Shown: positions 36,046 to 45,128, numbered from the stretch's first letter. The stretch: DNA of 64,000 nt from Caballeronia sp. GAFFF1 (GCF_023630705.1 NZ_JALQEM010000031.1:186001-250000), one strand, 5' to 3'. Made by a program: numbers and translations. The notes: generated by a model from the letters alone, not told the origin.

Positions 36046-36945
36046 CTAGAACTTTCCGGCCAGGAAATGGGTAAGAGACGTCAACACCTCATTCGGCGCA
36101 TCCTCGGGAAGCAGATGGCCGCCGGGCAACCCCTTTCCCGTAACGTCGGTTGCCCATCGGGACCAAGCGTCGATGGGAGATTCGCTTCTGGTCCGCTGCT
36201 CGCTCTCGCTCCATAGCACCAGGACCGGACAGGTGAGTTTCCGGCCCGCAGCAAGATCGCTCGCATCATGCTCCAGGTCCTCCGAAGCCGCTGCGCGATA
36301 GTCCTCGCACATGACGTGGCGCACGTTCGGATTCCTGAACGCCGTTCGATAAGCGTCGAGAGCCAAGGGATCGATCAGTTCGAGACCGCCCGCCATCTTC
36401 TTGAGGGCAGTGTCGAGATAAGCGTCGGGATCCGCTGCAAGCATCCGCTCAGGCAGATCGCCCGGCTGCGCCAAAAAGAACCAGTGCCAGGCATTGAGCG
36501 CGAAGGTCTTGTCGACGCTCGCGAATGAATCGAGCGTGGGTATCACGGTCAGCGATGCATACGCGGCGACGCGCTGCGGATGATCGAACGCGAGACGGTA
36601 TCCCGCACGGGCGCCGCGGTCGTGCCCGACCACGGCGAATCGTTCGTGCCCGAGCCGATCCATCAACGCCACTAACGCGCCGGCTACGCGACGTTTGGTC
36701 CATCGAGGCCGATCTTTGCGGGTCCGGCTGTCGCCGTATCCCGGCAGGTCCGGCACGATGACGGTGTGCGACCTCGCGAGCGCCGGAGCGATCAGTCGCC
36801 ACGCAACGTGCGTTTGCGGGTAGCCGTGCAGCAAGAGAACCGGTGATCCGGTCCCGCCGATTCTGCCGCGAAACGAGACATCGCCCGCCTCGACGTCGAG
36901 CCTCGCAAAGCCCGGAAAGAAGTCCTGCCCGACCTCATGCGCCAT
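36046..36945 (-). CDS. Alpha/beta hydrolase resembling haloacetate/fluoroacetate dehalogenase
   Basis: A 299-residue hydrolase. The nucleophile region VGHDRGARAGYRLAFDHP places D109, R110 and R113 as in fluoroacetate dehalogenase, where Asp attacks carbon and the arginines bind carboxylate. H154 and W155 (AWHWFFLAQP) match the halide-binding pair, and H277 in GGHLLPED is the catalytic histidine. HGYPQ is the oxyanion loop. However, the position of the triad acid (VLDILPT in the characterised enzyme) reads SLTVIPT here, so the usual aspartate is replaced by threonine. The activity is therefore uncertain. It is 24 bases downstream of the secreted hydrolase and probably in its operon. Confidence 0.85.
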   Translation of the reverse strand: MAHEVGQDFFPGFARLDVEAGDVSFRGRIGGTGSPVLLLHGYPQTHVAWRLIAPALARSHTVIVPDLPGYGDSRTRKDRPRWTKRRVAGALVALMDRLGHERFAVVGHDRGARAGYRLAFDHPQRVAAYASLTVIPTLDSFASVDKTFALNAWHWFFLAQPGDLPERMLAADPDAYLDTALKKMAGGLELIDPLALDAYRTAFRNPNVRHVMCEDYRAAASEDLEHDASDLAAGRKLTCPVLVLWSESEQRTRSESPIDAWSRWATDVTGKGLPGGHLLPEDAPNEVLTSLTHFLAGKF

Positions 36946-36969
36946 GGTTATTCCCTCGTCAACGTGACT

Positions 36970-37878
36970 TCATAGCTGCGACGCCGACCTGACGAACTCG
37001 GCCAGATCGCGATTGAAACGCTCGGCTTCCTCGATGAACGGCGCGTGACCCGAGTCCGCATACACCTTGCTAACGATGCGCGGATTCAGCTCGGCAGCCC
37101 GAGCCAGGGTCGCGTGCGTGTCGACCAGTGCGTCGTGCCCGCCGTAGATGAAGAGCAGCGGGACGCGCGCCTTGCCGAGCCCCTCTGCAGCGAAGACCGT
37201 CATCGTCGGCACTTCCTTCTGCATGTCCCACGATGCCATCGCGGCATTCGCGAGCAGCCGGTCGAATGTTCTTGCGTCAGGCCGATGGTTGAAACACAGA
37301 CCGACAAACGCGCGCTCACCGTCGAGATGCGTCTTCAGATCCGGCGAATTCATGTCCCGATAAACGTCGGGAAGATCGACGATCTGACCCGGCGCAAGCT
37401 CCACCACGCCGTCGACATACACGGCCCCCGCGATCGCGCGATCGCCATGCTTCGCGAGATAGTTCGATATCACCACCCCGCCGAGCGACCAGCCGACCAC
37501 GACGGGCTTGCGGGCGTGCGAGCCTTCGATCACCGCTGCAAGGTCGTCCGCCCAACGGTTTCCGTCGTGATAGGGCTCGGCGCCGGATGGCTTATCCGAC
37601 AGACCGTGGCCGCGCAGATCGTACGTAATGATCCGGTACTGGCGCAGTTCGGGACTCTGCACCTGCGCGTCCCAGTTCAGGCGGCTGCCGAGCAGTCCAT
37701 GCACCAGAATGACCGGCCGGCCGTTGGGGTCGCCGCTTTCCTGAACCGCCAGTTTTACCCCGTCCGTCGATGTAACCGTATAACTGCTCGGTGCTGCGCT
37801 CGCGTCAGGTACGGAAGCAAACACCGTCGCCGCAGAGAAAGCGGACATCAAAAAGCGAGGGAACGTTCGTAAGCTCAT
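36970..37878 (-). CDS. Exported alpha/beta hydrolase
   Basis: A 302-residue hydrolase with an N-terminal signal peptide (LMSAFSAATVFASV, probable cleavage after DASA near residue 28). The oxyanion loop is LVHGLLGS, the nucleophile elbow GWSLGGVV, the acid is in YGGHDALVD and histidine in DSGHAPFIEE. It resembles periplasmic chloroperoxidase/esterase-type enzymes. It is transcribed away from the MerR regulator and heads a two-gene operon with the dehalogenase-like gene. The substrate is unknown. Confidence 0.88.
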   Translation of the reverse strand: MSLRTFPRFLMSAFSAATVFASVPDASAAPSSYTVTSTDGVKLAVQESGDPNGRPVILVHGLLGSRLNWDAQVQSPELRQYRIITYDLRGHGLSDKPSGAEPYHDGNRWADDLAAVIEGSHARKPVVVGWSLGGVVISNYLAKHGDRAIAGAVYVDGVVELAPGQIVDLPDVYRDMNSPDLKTHLDGERAFVGLCFNHRPDARTFDRLLANAAMASWDMQKEVPTMTVFAAEGLGKARVPLLFIYGGHDALVDTHATLARAAELNPRIVSKVYADSGHAPFIEEAERFNRDLAEFVRSASQL

Positions 37879-37919
37879 TGCCTTTCCTGAGAGAGTGTCA
37901 GTGCGCCTAGTCTCAACCC

Positions 37920-37933
37920 TTACACTGATGTGA
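37920..37933. promoter_or_regulatory. Candidate MerR-type dyad between hydrolase and regulator
   Basis: TTACACTGATGTGA is an imperfect inverted repeat (five of seven positions pair). A TTGACT hexamer, read towards the hydrolase, lies just beside it. The position between the two divergent genes suits a MerR-type operator in a long promoter spacer, but no clear -10 was found. Confidence 0.35.
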
Positions 37934-37964
37934 GAGTCAAGCGAATCGTGCTAACCTGCTTTTC

Positions 37965-38351
37965 ATGAAAGACACGCCTTCACAGGAACTGCTGACGATT
38001 GGACAACTCTCGCAACTCACCGGCGCGAGCGTGCGATCGATCCGGCATTACGATGAACACGGTCTGCTCGCCTCGATACGTGCGAGCAATGGCTATCGCA
38101 TGTTCCCCGAGAAGGCAGTCACGCAGGTCAAGCAGATTCAGCGCATGATCGCGACCGGTTTCACTATCGACGATATTCAGGGCTTTCCGGACTGCATGCT
38201 TCTGATCGAAGGCGCACGCTCTTGCGATCAGATCACCGACGCCCAGCGCTCAAGGCTCGAAGCTATCGATCGGCAGATCGCGGACCTCGAAAGGCGCCGC
38301 GCGCGGCTCATCAGGACCTTGCAGGAAGGCGCGGTGCCGCCCGTCGAATGA
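37965..38351 (+). CDS. MerR-family transcriptional regulator
   Basis: A 128-residue regulator with the MerR winged helix (LTIGQLSQLTGASVRSIRHYDEHGLL, residues 10-35), the wing sequence NGYRMFPE, and a C-terminal coiled-coil dimer helix (RLEAIDRQIADLERRRARLI). There are cysteines at DCMLL and RSCDQ, so a thiol or metal signal is possible, but no classical metal-binding loop is present. It diverges from the two hydrolases over 86 bases and probably regulates them. Confidence 0.92.
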   Translation: MKDTPSQELLTIGQLSQLTGASVRSIRHYDEHGLLASIRASNGYRMFPEKAVTQVKQIQRMIATGFTIDDIQGFPDCMLLIEGARSCDQITDAQRSRLEAIDRQIADLERRRARLIRTLQEGAVPPVE

Positions 38352-38378
38352 CGCGGGCAGGCGACGCAACGATCGACC

Positions 38379-39779
38379 TCAAACGGGAACATCGGAGGCG
38401 GTTTTCTTTCTGCCGATATCCGCACGCAGGCTGTCGTACTCCTCCTGACTGATCGGCGCTGCATCTCGCTGCCCGAGTGCGTTGACGGGCAGCCGATAAG
38501 TTTCGCGCGCCGTCCATGCGCCTAACGCCCCGACGCCGCAGACGGTCAGCGTGATCGTCCCCACGATCAACGGAATGTGCTGTGTACCGGGCGGCACGGC
38601 GGCCGCGATGAACGCCGGCAGGATCGCGGTGATGGCCGTGCCGATGTTCTGGCCGATCGCCATGGCGGTAACGCGGATACGCGTCGGGAACAATTCGGGC
38701 ATGAAGCTCGGATAGACCGCGTTGAAGCACTGATACACCACGCCCCACATCACGATAGCGATGGCGATCGCCAGCATCGCATTGTGCAGGCTGATCGCAT
38801 AGAGGTACGCATAAGACAGCAGGCCCGAGGCAAGCGCGCCGAATATGATGAGCGGCCGGCGTCCCCATCGGTCGGACAGACTGCCTGCAAAGGGAATGAA
38901 GAACATCGCAGTGAAATTGGCGAGCAGCGGAATCCAGAGAAAGAAGCCTTTGGAAAAACCGATACCGTAAGCGGGCTGCACCGCATAGGCCGCGCCGAAG
39001 ATCGAAGTCACCGCAAGGATGATCGCAATCAATGCGATGGCAGCGATGCGGACAATATCCCGCCAGCCATCACGCAATGCTTCCTTGATGGGCGACGCCG
39101 GAGTCTGCCTATGCTGCGCTTCATCGACGAAAGCCGGCGTCTCCGACACTTTGCGCCGAATCACATAACCGGCTACGAGCACGAGCACACTCAGCAGGAA
39201 CGGTATGCGCCAGCCCCATGACAGGAACTGCTTTTCGGGCAGATAGTAAGCGAGCGGCGTGAAGATGGCCGCCGCCAACACCTGGCCGGCGGTCACGCCC
39301 TGCATCGCGTAACTGGCAAAGTAGCCGCGGCGGCCGAGCGGCGCATGCTCCAGCACGAGCGAACTGGAACCGGAGATCTCCCCGGCGACCGCGAAGCCCT
39401 GAATGAGCCGCAAGACCACGAGCAGGATCGGCGCTGCGAATCCAACTTGCGCGAATGTCGGCAGAAGACCTACAGCGAGCGTCGACAGACCCATCATGAA
39501 CATGCAGGTAAGAAGCAGGTTCTTGCGGCCATGCGTATCACCACGACGGCCGAGCACGAATGCGCCGACCGGGCGTGCGAGATAACCGACGCCATACGTT
39601 GCGAGCGACGCAGCGATCGCAACGCGACTGTCTCCGGACGGAAAGAAAAGTTGCGGAAAGACCAGCGCAGCGGCCTGCGCGTAAATGAAATAGTCGTAGT
39701 ACTCCAGCGCGGAGCCGATCCACGCGCTCGCGGTGGCGACTCGTGTCTGATTACTGCTCTGCTGATGCGTTGCTGGCAT
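38379..39779 (-). CDS. MFS transporter, metabolite:H+ symporter type
   Basis: A 466-residue twelve-helix permease with SALEYYDYFIYAQAAAL in helix 1, ARPVGAFVLGRRGDTHGRKN between helices 2 and 3, and GSLSDRWGRRPLI in the second half. It follows the SDR gene by 60 bases in the same direction and shares the IclR-type site upstream of that gene. It is probably the uptake system for the compound broken down by the hydroxyquinol module. The C-terminal tail is long and polar (ISQEEYDSLRADIGRKK). Confidence 0.92.
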   Translation of the reverse strand: MPATHQQSSNQTRVATASAWIGSALEYYDYFIYAQAAALVFPQLFFPSGDSRVAIAASLATYGVGYLARPVGAFVLGRRGDTHGRKNLLLTCMFMMGLSTLAVGLLPTFAQVGFAAPILLVVLRLIQGFAVAGEISGSSSLVLEHAPLGRRGYFASYAMQGVTAGQVLAAAIFTPLAYYLPEKQFLSWGWRIPFLLSVLVLVAGYVIRRKVSETPAFVDEAQHRQTPASPIKEALRDGWRDIVRIAAIALIAIILAVTSIFGAAYAVQPAYGIGFSKGFFLWIPLLANFTAMFFIPFAGSLSDRWGRRPLIIFGALASGLLSYAYLYAISLHNAMLAIAIAIVMWGVVYQCFNAVYPSFMPELFPTRIRVTAMAIGQNIGTAITAILPAFIAAAVPPGTQHIPLIVGTITLTVCGVGALGAWTARETYRLPVNALGQRDAAPISQEEYDSLRADIGRKKTASDVPV

Positions 39780-39839
39780 GTGGTCTCCTACATGTGTCGT
39801 GTCGATGGTCGCGAACGGGGCTCGCGTAGCGTCGCGCGC

Positions 39840-40595
39840 TCAGTACGTCGCGCGGCCGCCTGACAGGTCGAAGGTAAAGCCGGTCGTGAAGCTGCATTCG
39901 TCGCTCGCAATCCACGCCACCATTGCGGCAATTTCCGGCACGGTAAGGAATCGCCCCATCGGAATGCGTGCTTTGCTGCTCTCGATGTGCTCCGCCGTCA
40001 TCTCGCGGAAAAGATCCGTTTCGGTAATGGCAGGCGCGATGCCATTGACCGTGACGCCCGTTCCGGCCAGCTCGCGCGCGATCGACTTCGTCAGACCGAT
40101 GACCCCCGCCTTCGCCGCGGCATAAGCGCAAATGTTCGGATGCCCTTCTTTACCGACGATCGACGCCACGTTGACGATACGTCCCGCGCCGCGCCCGCGC
40201 ATGTGTGGCACGGCGAGGCGGCAAGTGTGGAAGACGCTGTTCAGATCGACGGCGAGAACGCGATTCCATACCTCGACCGGATAGTCCTGGATCGGCAGGA
40301 CCGGTCCATTGATACCGGCGTTGTTCACGAGGATGTCGACTTGACCGAAAGACTCGAGCGTGGCGGCGAACGCGGCCTCGACGGAACGTGCATTCGAAAG
40401 ATCGACAGTCTGCACAAGGGCCGCGAACGACTCGCCGCCTGTTTCGAGCGATGAACAATCGATGTCCCAGCAGGCGATCCGGCAGCCTTCGTCCGCGAGA
40501 CGCTCCGCGATACCACGCCCGATGCCGCGCGCGGCGCCCGTCACGATGGCCGTGCGCGTTTCGAATCTTCGTGCCGTTACCGGTTTCGTTTCCAT
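39840..40595 (-). CDS. Short-chain dehydrogenase/reductase
   Basis: A 251-residue SDR with TGAARGIG at about residues 19-26, NNAG near 92, a serine in VASIVG and YAAAK near 158, ending in FDLSGGRATY. The start at 40595 is preceded by GGAGG and gives a typical N-terminus; the ATG at 40613 is an alternative with no ribosome site. It leads the minus-strand pair with the transporter and faces the hydroxyquinol genes across 199 bases. It probably oxidises a hydroxyl group of the substrate of that pathway. Confidence 0.9.
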   Translation of the reverse strand: METKPVTARRFETRTAIVTGAARGIGRGIAERLADEGCRIACWDIDCSSLETGGESFAALVQTVDLSNARSVEAAFAATLESFGQVDILVNNAGINGPVLPIQDYPVEVWNRVLAVDLNSVFHTCRLAVPHMRGRGAGRIVNVASIVGKEGHPNICAYAAAKAGVIGLTKSIARELAGTGVTVNGIAPAITETDLFREMTAEHIESSKARIPMGRFLTVPEIAAMVAWIASDECSFTTGFTFDLSGGRATY

Positions 40596-40673
40596 ATCCG
40601 TTTGTTCCTCCATATAACCTGGTTCCCATGCTAGAAGCGCGATGCCGGATCGTCAACGGTCCATCCGCCGTTC

Positions 40674-40689
40674 ATTCACATACGGGAAC
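40674..40689. promoter_or_regulatory. Candidate IclR operator upstream of the SDR-transporter pair
   Basis: On the minus strand the sequence is GTTCCCGTATGTGAAT, twelve of sixteen positions identical to the site before iclR (GTTTCCATATGTAAAC). It lies 78 bases upstream of the SDR start. Confidence 0.45.
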
Positions 40690-40763
40690 AAACTAGGGAA
40701 TGCCCGGGTTCGCCGCAAAAACTGCTTGACCACGCACCGTCACCAGTACCACCATAGAAACTG

Positions 40764-40779
40764 CTTTCTATATGTGAAC
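40764..40779. promoter_or_regulatory. Candidate IclR operator before the hydroxyquinol operon
   Basis: CTTTCTATATGTGAAC matches the site before iclR at thirteen of sixteen positions. It ends 15 bases before the first start codon of the operon, just ahead of its ribosome site, so binding there would be expected to repress. Confidence 0.5.
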
Positions 40780-40794
40780 ACCACGGAGCGATAG

Positions 40795-41394
40795 ATGGAA
40801 CAGGCGATGATTGATCGATTGATGATCCGCGAGACGATCGAAAACTGGGCGGTATGGCGAGATGCGGGAGACTGGGAGCGCTTCGCGATGCTCTGGCATC
40901 CGGACGGCCGCATGATGGCGACGTGGTTTCAGGGAAGCGGTCGCGAGTTCATCGAAGTGACGAAGGCCGGCTGGGCGAACGGCGTGAGCATCCTGCACTT
41001 TCTGGGCGGTGCGTCGATCGAAGTGAACGGCTCGCGTGCCGTCGCGCAGACGAAGATGACCATTTCGCAGCGTGGAGAAGTCGAAGGCACGTTATGCGAC
41101 GTCGTGTGCACCGGCCGCTTCTACGACTTCCTGGAGAAGGTCGACGACCGACGGCTGCTGCTGCTTCGTCAGCCCATCTACGAAAAGGATCGTCTCGATC
41201 CGGTCAGGCCGGACGCCCGGCCCGTTCTCGATGCGGCACTGCTGGCGGAGTTTCCCGCTGGTTATCGGCATCTCGCGTACATGCAGACCCGAATCGGCTA
41301 CAAGGTCAAGCCCGACATGCCGACGCTGACGGGCCCGGAAGTCGAAGCGCTCTATGCGCGCGGCCGCCAGTATCTGCGAAGCGGAGTGCTGTGA
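40795..41394 (+). CDS. SnoaL/NTF2-like protein of the hydroxyquinol operon
   Basis: A 199-residue protein of the SnoaL-like fold, with WRDAGDWERFAMLWHPDG near residue 22 as the usual pocket-forming motif and a later HFLGGASIEV. Such proteins act as dehydratases or isomerases or support oxygenases. It is the first gene of the operon, and its stop overlaps the maleylacetate reductase start. Because the pathway lacks a recognisable ring hydroxylase, this protein may carry out a dehydration on the way to hydroxyquinol, which is an inference. The start follows GGAG eight bases upstream. Confidence 0.8.
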   Translation: MEQAMIDRLMIRETIENWAVWRDAGDWERFAMLWHPDGRMMATWFQGSGREFIEVTKAGWANGVSILHFLGGASIEVNGSRAVAQTKMTISQRGEVEGTLCDVVCTGRFYDFLEKVDDRRLLLLRQPIYEKDRLDPVRPDARPVLDAALLAEFPAGYRHLAYMQTRIGYKVKPDMPTLTGPEVEALYARGRQYLRSGVL

Positions 41395-42479
41395 TGCAGG
41401 ACGTCTTACCGATGCGCTTCGATTACCACGCGCTGCCTTCGCGCGTGCTGTTCGGCGCGGGCAGGCGTCGGGAAACGCCCGACGTCGCGCGGCAACTGGG
41501 CTGCACGCGTCCGTTGATCGTCTCCACGCCGCAGCAAAAGGATCTGGCTCGCGCCATTGCGTCGTTGTTCCTCGGGTCACCGACGTCTATCTTTGCCGAG
41601 GCCGCGATGCACACGCCGTGGGAAGTCACAGCGCGTGCACTCGCGGTCGCGCGAGAAGCCGGTGCCGACTCCCTGATCGCTGTCGGCGGCGGCTCGGCAA
41701 TCGGCCTCGCCAAAGCAGTTGCACTGCGCACCGGCCTGCCGCAGATCGCGCTGCCCACTACGTATGCCGGCTCCGAAGTCACACCGATCATCGGCGAGAC
41801 GCAGGACGGCGAGAAACGTACGCGTCGTACGCTCGACGTGATGCCGGAGGCCGTGATCTACGATGTCGAACTCACCCTGACGCTGCCCGCGCGCTTGTCG
41901 GCGACGAGCGGTCTGAACGCGATGGCCCACGCGGTGGAAGCGCTCTATTCCGTCGACGCCAATCCGGTCACTTCGATCATCGCTGAACAGGGCATCGCAG
42001 CCCTCCGCACCGCGTTGCCCGAGATTCTCGCCCATCCCGCGAGCCGTGATGCGCGCAGCCGCGCACAATACGGCGCATGGTTGTGCGGAACCTGCCTCGG
42101 CTCCGTCGGCATGGCGCTGCATCATAAGGTCTGTCATGTGCTCGGCGGCACCTTCGACTTACCGCACGCCGACACGCATGCGATCATGCTCAAGCACGTC
42201 GTCGCTTATCAGGCTGGCGCGGCGCCGCATGCAATGCGCCGCATCGCACGCGCACTCGACGCCGATGAGGCGTGGACGGGATTGCACGCACTCGCGGCCA
42301 GGCTGCATGTTCCGCAGTCTCTTGCCGAAATCGGCATGCCGCACGAGGGCATCGGGCGCGCGGCGGAACGGGTGCTGCAAGAGACCTATGCCAATCCGCG
42401 CACGCCGGATTATGAGTCGATCAGGGCGATGCTCGAAAGAGCGTGGCGCGGCGCAGCACCACAACCCGACTCGCAGTGA
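41394..42479 (+). CDS. Maleylacetate reductase
   Basis: A 361-residue iron-type alcohol dehydrogenase of the maleylacetate reductase branch. Family sequence includes RVLFGAGRRRETP, VGGGSAIGLAKAVAL (nucleotide loop, near residue 92), PTTYAGSEVTPI, and metal-binding NAMAHAVEAL and ALHHKVCHVLGG. It reduces maleylacetate to 3-oxoadipate with NAD(P)H, the step after hydroxyquinol ring cleavage. The start at 41394 overlaps the previous stop by one base (TGATG), and the dioxygenase follows within nine bases. Confidence 0.95.
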   Translation: MQDVLPMRFDYHALPSRVLFGAGRRRETPDVARQLGCTRPLIVSTPQQKDLARAIASLFLGSPTSIFAEAAMHTPWEVTARALAVAREAGADSLIAVGGGSAIGLAKAVALRTGLPQIALPTTYAGSEVTPIIGETQDGEKRTRRTLDVMPEAVIYDVELTLTLPARLSATSGLNAMAHAVEALYSVDANPVTSIIAEQGIAALRTALPEILAHPASRDARSRAQYGAWLCGTCLGSVGMALHHKVCHVLGGTFDLPHADTHAIMLKHVVAYQAGAAPHAMRRIARALDADEAWTGLHALAARLHVPQSLAEIGMPHEGIGRAAERVLQETYANPRTPDYESIRAMLERAWRGAAPQPDSQ

Positions 42480-42487
42480 GGAACACG

Positions 42488-43354
42488 ATGCGCAACTTCA
42501 ACGAAGACAACATCACTGCAGCGGTCATCGAGCGTCTTGCGGGAAGCAAGAGCCAACGCGTGCACCAGATCAGCGACGCGCTGGTTCGTCATCTGCATGC
42601 GTTCGTGAAGGAAATCGAGCCGACCGAAGACGAATGGGCCGCGGCGATTCGCTTTCTCACCGAGACGGGACAGACGTGCACCGACACCCGCCAGGAGTTC
42701 ATTCTGCTGTCCGACACGCTTGGCGTATCGATGCTGGTGGACGCGATCAATCATCGCTATCCGGGCGACGCGACGCAAACCACGGTGCTCGGTCCGTTCT
42801 ACGTCGAAGAAGCGGCTACGCTGCCGCTCGGCGCTTCGATCGCAGATGGCGAGCCGGGCGACCCTCTGCTGGTGGAAGGCACCGTACGCGATGTGAACGG
42901 GAAAGCGATTGCGGGCGCGCTGGTCGAGACGTGGCACGCGGACAGTCATGGCTTCTATGATGTGCAGAAGGCGGCGGGCAAGGCGGACCTGCATATGCGC
43001 GCTCGCTTCCTGACCGATCCGGCTGGTGCATTCTGGTACCGCTCGGTCGTGCCCGCAGCCTATCCGATTCCGAACGACGGACCGGTCGGCCGCATGCTCG
43101 ACGCACAGGGGCGGCATCCGTACCGTCCGGCTCACGTGCACTTTCGCGTCAGTGCGCCCGGCTTTCAGACGCTCGTTACGCACGTGTTCGTGGGCGGCGA
43201 CATTTACCTTGATTCAGACGTCGTGTTCGGCGTGAAGGACGCGCTAATCAAGGCGGTGGTGCCGCTCGCACCGGGCCTGAGTCCGGCCGGACATCGCGTC
43301 GATGTTCCGAGTGCATTGCTTGCCTATGAATTCGTGCTGCCGCCGCAGAACTGA
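42488..43354 (+). CDS. Hydroxyquinol 1,2-dioxygenase (intradiol type)
   Basis: A 288-residue non-haem iron(III) dioxygenase that opens hydroxyquinol to maleylacetate. The four iron ligands are visible with the family spacing: Y157 in SHGFYDVQ, Y192 in AAYPIP, H216 and H218 in RPAHVHFRV. The N-terminal helical dimer domain (residues 1-100) includes QEFILLSDTLGVSMLVDAIN, the usual stretch of the hydroxyquinol and catechol branch. The start at 42488 directly follows GAGGAACACG. With the preceding reductase it forms the core of the module. Confidence 0.93.
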   Translation: MRNFNEDNITAAVIERLAGSKSQRVHQISDALVRHLHAFVKEIEPTEDEWAAAIRFLTETGQTCTDTRQEFILLSDTLGVSMLVDAINHRYPGDATQTTVLGPFYVEEAATLPLGASIADGEPGDPLLVEGTVRDVNGKAIAGALVETWHADSHGFYDVQKAAGKADLHMRARFLTDPAGAFWYRSVVPAAYPIPNDGPVGRMLDAQGRHPYRPAHVHFRVSAPGFQTLVTHVFVGGDIYLDSDVVFGVKDALIKAVVPLAPGLSPAGHRVDVPSALLAYEFVLPPQN

Positions 43355-43399
43355 TTGCTCTGCGCGACGAAACTTTCTTTGAGTTATGGGTGCGTTCCC

Positions 43400-44209
43400 A
43401 TGCATGAACTGTCGTTGCATCACCTGACCATCCTCGACGCGCATCCGCTGCAAGTCGTCGATGCGGCCGCCGCCGCAGGATTCGAATACTGCGGATTGCG
43501 GCTGGTCGCGCCTACCCATGCGGATACGATCGTGGATGTCGCGAGCAATCCCGCCCTCATCGGCGAGTTGCGCGCGCGGCTCGACGCAACCGGCGTCAGG
43601 CTGCTGGATATCGAGGCCATCTGGCTGAGTCCGCAGACGGATGTCGCGTCACTGTTATCTGCACTCGAAGCGGGCAGTATGCTCGGTGCGCGGCACGTGC
43701 TCTGCGTCGGCAACGACACGGAGCGCGATCGCCTGCGGGACAGCTTCGGCCGTCTTTGCGAAGCTGCGGACGATTTCGGCCTTACGGTCGGACTCGAAGC
43801 GATCACTTACTGTGCGGTCGGTACGCCCGCCGACGCGCTCGAGGTCGTGCGAACCAGCGGACAGCCGAACGCGCGCATACTCATCGACGCACTCCAGTTC
43901 TTCCGTTCGGGCGCGACGTGCGAGCAGATCGGCGCGATCGACCCGGCGCTCATCGAATACATTCAGATTTGCGATGCACCGAGCGCCGCGCCGCCGTCTC
44001 TCGAAGCACGTCGACAAGAAGCGAGAACGGCCCGGCTGCTGCCCGGCGATGGTGAATTACCGCTGCGCGAACTTCTGTCGACGCTGCGGCCCGATTTGCC
44101 ACTCGCCGTCGAGGCGCCGACGCTCGCGCTGCGTGGCCTGCCGTTCGACGAACAGGCGAGACGCATCCATGCGCGCATGCGGACGTTCCTCGCTGATCCA
44201 GCATCCTGA
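43400..44209 (+). CDS. TIM-barrel protein of the sugar phosphate isomerase/epimerase family
   Basis: A 269-residue barrel of the AP endonuclease 2-like fold. Typical elements are AAAAGFEYCGLRLV, LDIEAIWL, VGLEAITYC near residue 140 and the C-terminal QICDAPSA, with acidic and histidine-poor metal sites. Members include sugar epimerases and 3-dehydroshikimate dehydratase. In this operon a dehydratase or isomerase for a cyclic precursor is plausible. It follows the dioxygenase by 45 bases and precedes the regulator. Confidence 0.82.
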   Translation: MHELSLHHLTILDAHPLQVVDAAAAAGFEYCGLRLVAPTHADTIVDVASNPALIGELRARLDATGVRLLDIEAIWLSPQTDVASLLSALEAGSMLGARHVLCVGNDTERDRLRDSFGRLCEAADDFGLTVGLEAITYCAVGTPADALEVVRTSGQPNARILIDALQFFRSGATCEQIGAIDPALIEYIQICDAPSAAPPSLEARRQEARTARLLPGDGELPLRELLSTLRPDLPLAVEAPTLALRGLPFDEQARRIHARMRTFLADPAS

Positions 44210-44218
44210 TGCTAGTAT

Positions 44219-44234
44219 GTTTCCATATGTAAAC
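44219..44234. promoter_or_regulatory. Candidate IclR operator before iclR
   Basis: GTTTCCATATGTAAAC is a near-perfect palindrome centred on CATATG, with GTTT and AAAC arms and one mismatched pair. It ends 11 bases before the iclR start and just ahead of its AGGAG site, the same placement as the site before the first gene of the operon. Confidence 0.55.
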
Positions 44235-44245
44235 AGGAGCAGGAT

Positions 44246-45037
44246 ATGCTGTTGGAAGACGAATCGAACGGAGTGGTGAAGTCGGCGGATCGCGTGCTCG
44301 ACGTAATCGAGTTGCTCGCGAGATGGGGACGCGAAATGTCTCACACGGAAATCGCGGAAGCGCTGGATATACCGAAGAGCTCGCTGACCAAGCTGCTCAA
44401 GAATCTTACGGCTCGTGGCTTTGTCGAATTCGTCCCTGCCACCAAGGGTTATCGCCTCGGCGAAGCCCTCATCCAACTTTCCAGACAGTCCACGCACAGC
44501 CGCTCGCTCGTCAGTTGCGCCCAGCCGGTGTTGGCGGAGATCACACAGCAGACGCTGGAGTCGTGCGCGCTCAATCAACTCAAGGGCGATCAGGTCGAAG
44601 TCGTTGCGACGGTGACGAGCCCGCAACGGTTGGTATCGCACCTGCGGCTCGGCGATCTTGCGCCGCTTTATGCCGTGTCGGGCGGAAAGGTCATTCTCGC
44701 GTTTCTTCCGGATCAGATGCGAAGCGAGTACATCAAGACCGTGAAACTGCAGGCCATCACACCAAAAACGATCACGACCAAGAAGGCACTGCTCGCACAG
44801 ATCGAAACGATCCGGCAAACCGGAGTCGCCTATTCGATGGACGAATACACGCCGGGCATTGTCGGCGTCGGCGTGCCGGTCTTGTCATCGTCGGGCTTTC
44901 CGCTCGGATCGCTGAACGTCGCGATTCCGTCGGTACGCTATTCGGATCGTGTCGGCGCACGGGCTGTCACCGTTCTGCAGGCCGCCGCGGAACGCGTGCG
45001 CCGCGATTACATCGCCGCAAACGAACATACGCGGTAA
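44246..45037 (+). CDS. IclR-family transcriptional regulator
   Basis: A 263-residue regulator with an N-terminal winged helix (SADRVLDVIELLARWG, then IAEALDIPKSSLTKLLKNL) and a C-terminal GAF-like effector domain (VSGGKVILAFL, then GIVGVGVPVLSSSG). IclR proteins control aromatic and carboxylic acid breakdown. It lies between the hydroxyquinol operon and an aldo/keto reductase, and three matching candidate operators occur here. The start at 44246 follows AGGAG seven bases upstream. Confidence 0.94.
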   Translation: MLLEDESNGVVKSADRVLDVIELLARWGREMSHTEIAEALDIPKSSLTKLLKNLTARGFVEFVPATKGYRLGEALIQLSRQSTHSRSLVSCAQPVLAEITQQTLESCALNQLKGDQVEVVATVTSPQRLVSHLRLGDLAPLYAVSGGKVILAFLPDQMRSEYIKTVKLQAITPKTITTKKALLAQIETIRQTGVAYSMDEYTPGIVGVGVPVLSSSGFPLGSLNVAIPSVRYSDRVGARAVTVLQAAAERVRRDYIAANEHTR

Positions 45038-45128
45038 GTCTGCTGACACATTCCCGGCGCCTGCCGCCTTTCTAGCAGCCGCAGATCCATGCGACTCTCT
45101 GGACTTTTTACAAAGGATACCGAACTTA

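Noticed and set aside
40854-41393. A 180-codon extension upstream of maleylacetate reductase
   Set aside because: It overlaps the SnoaL-like gene in another frame. The family sequence starts at the ATG at 41394.
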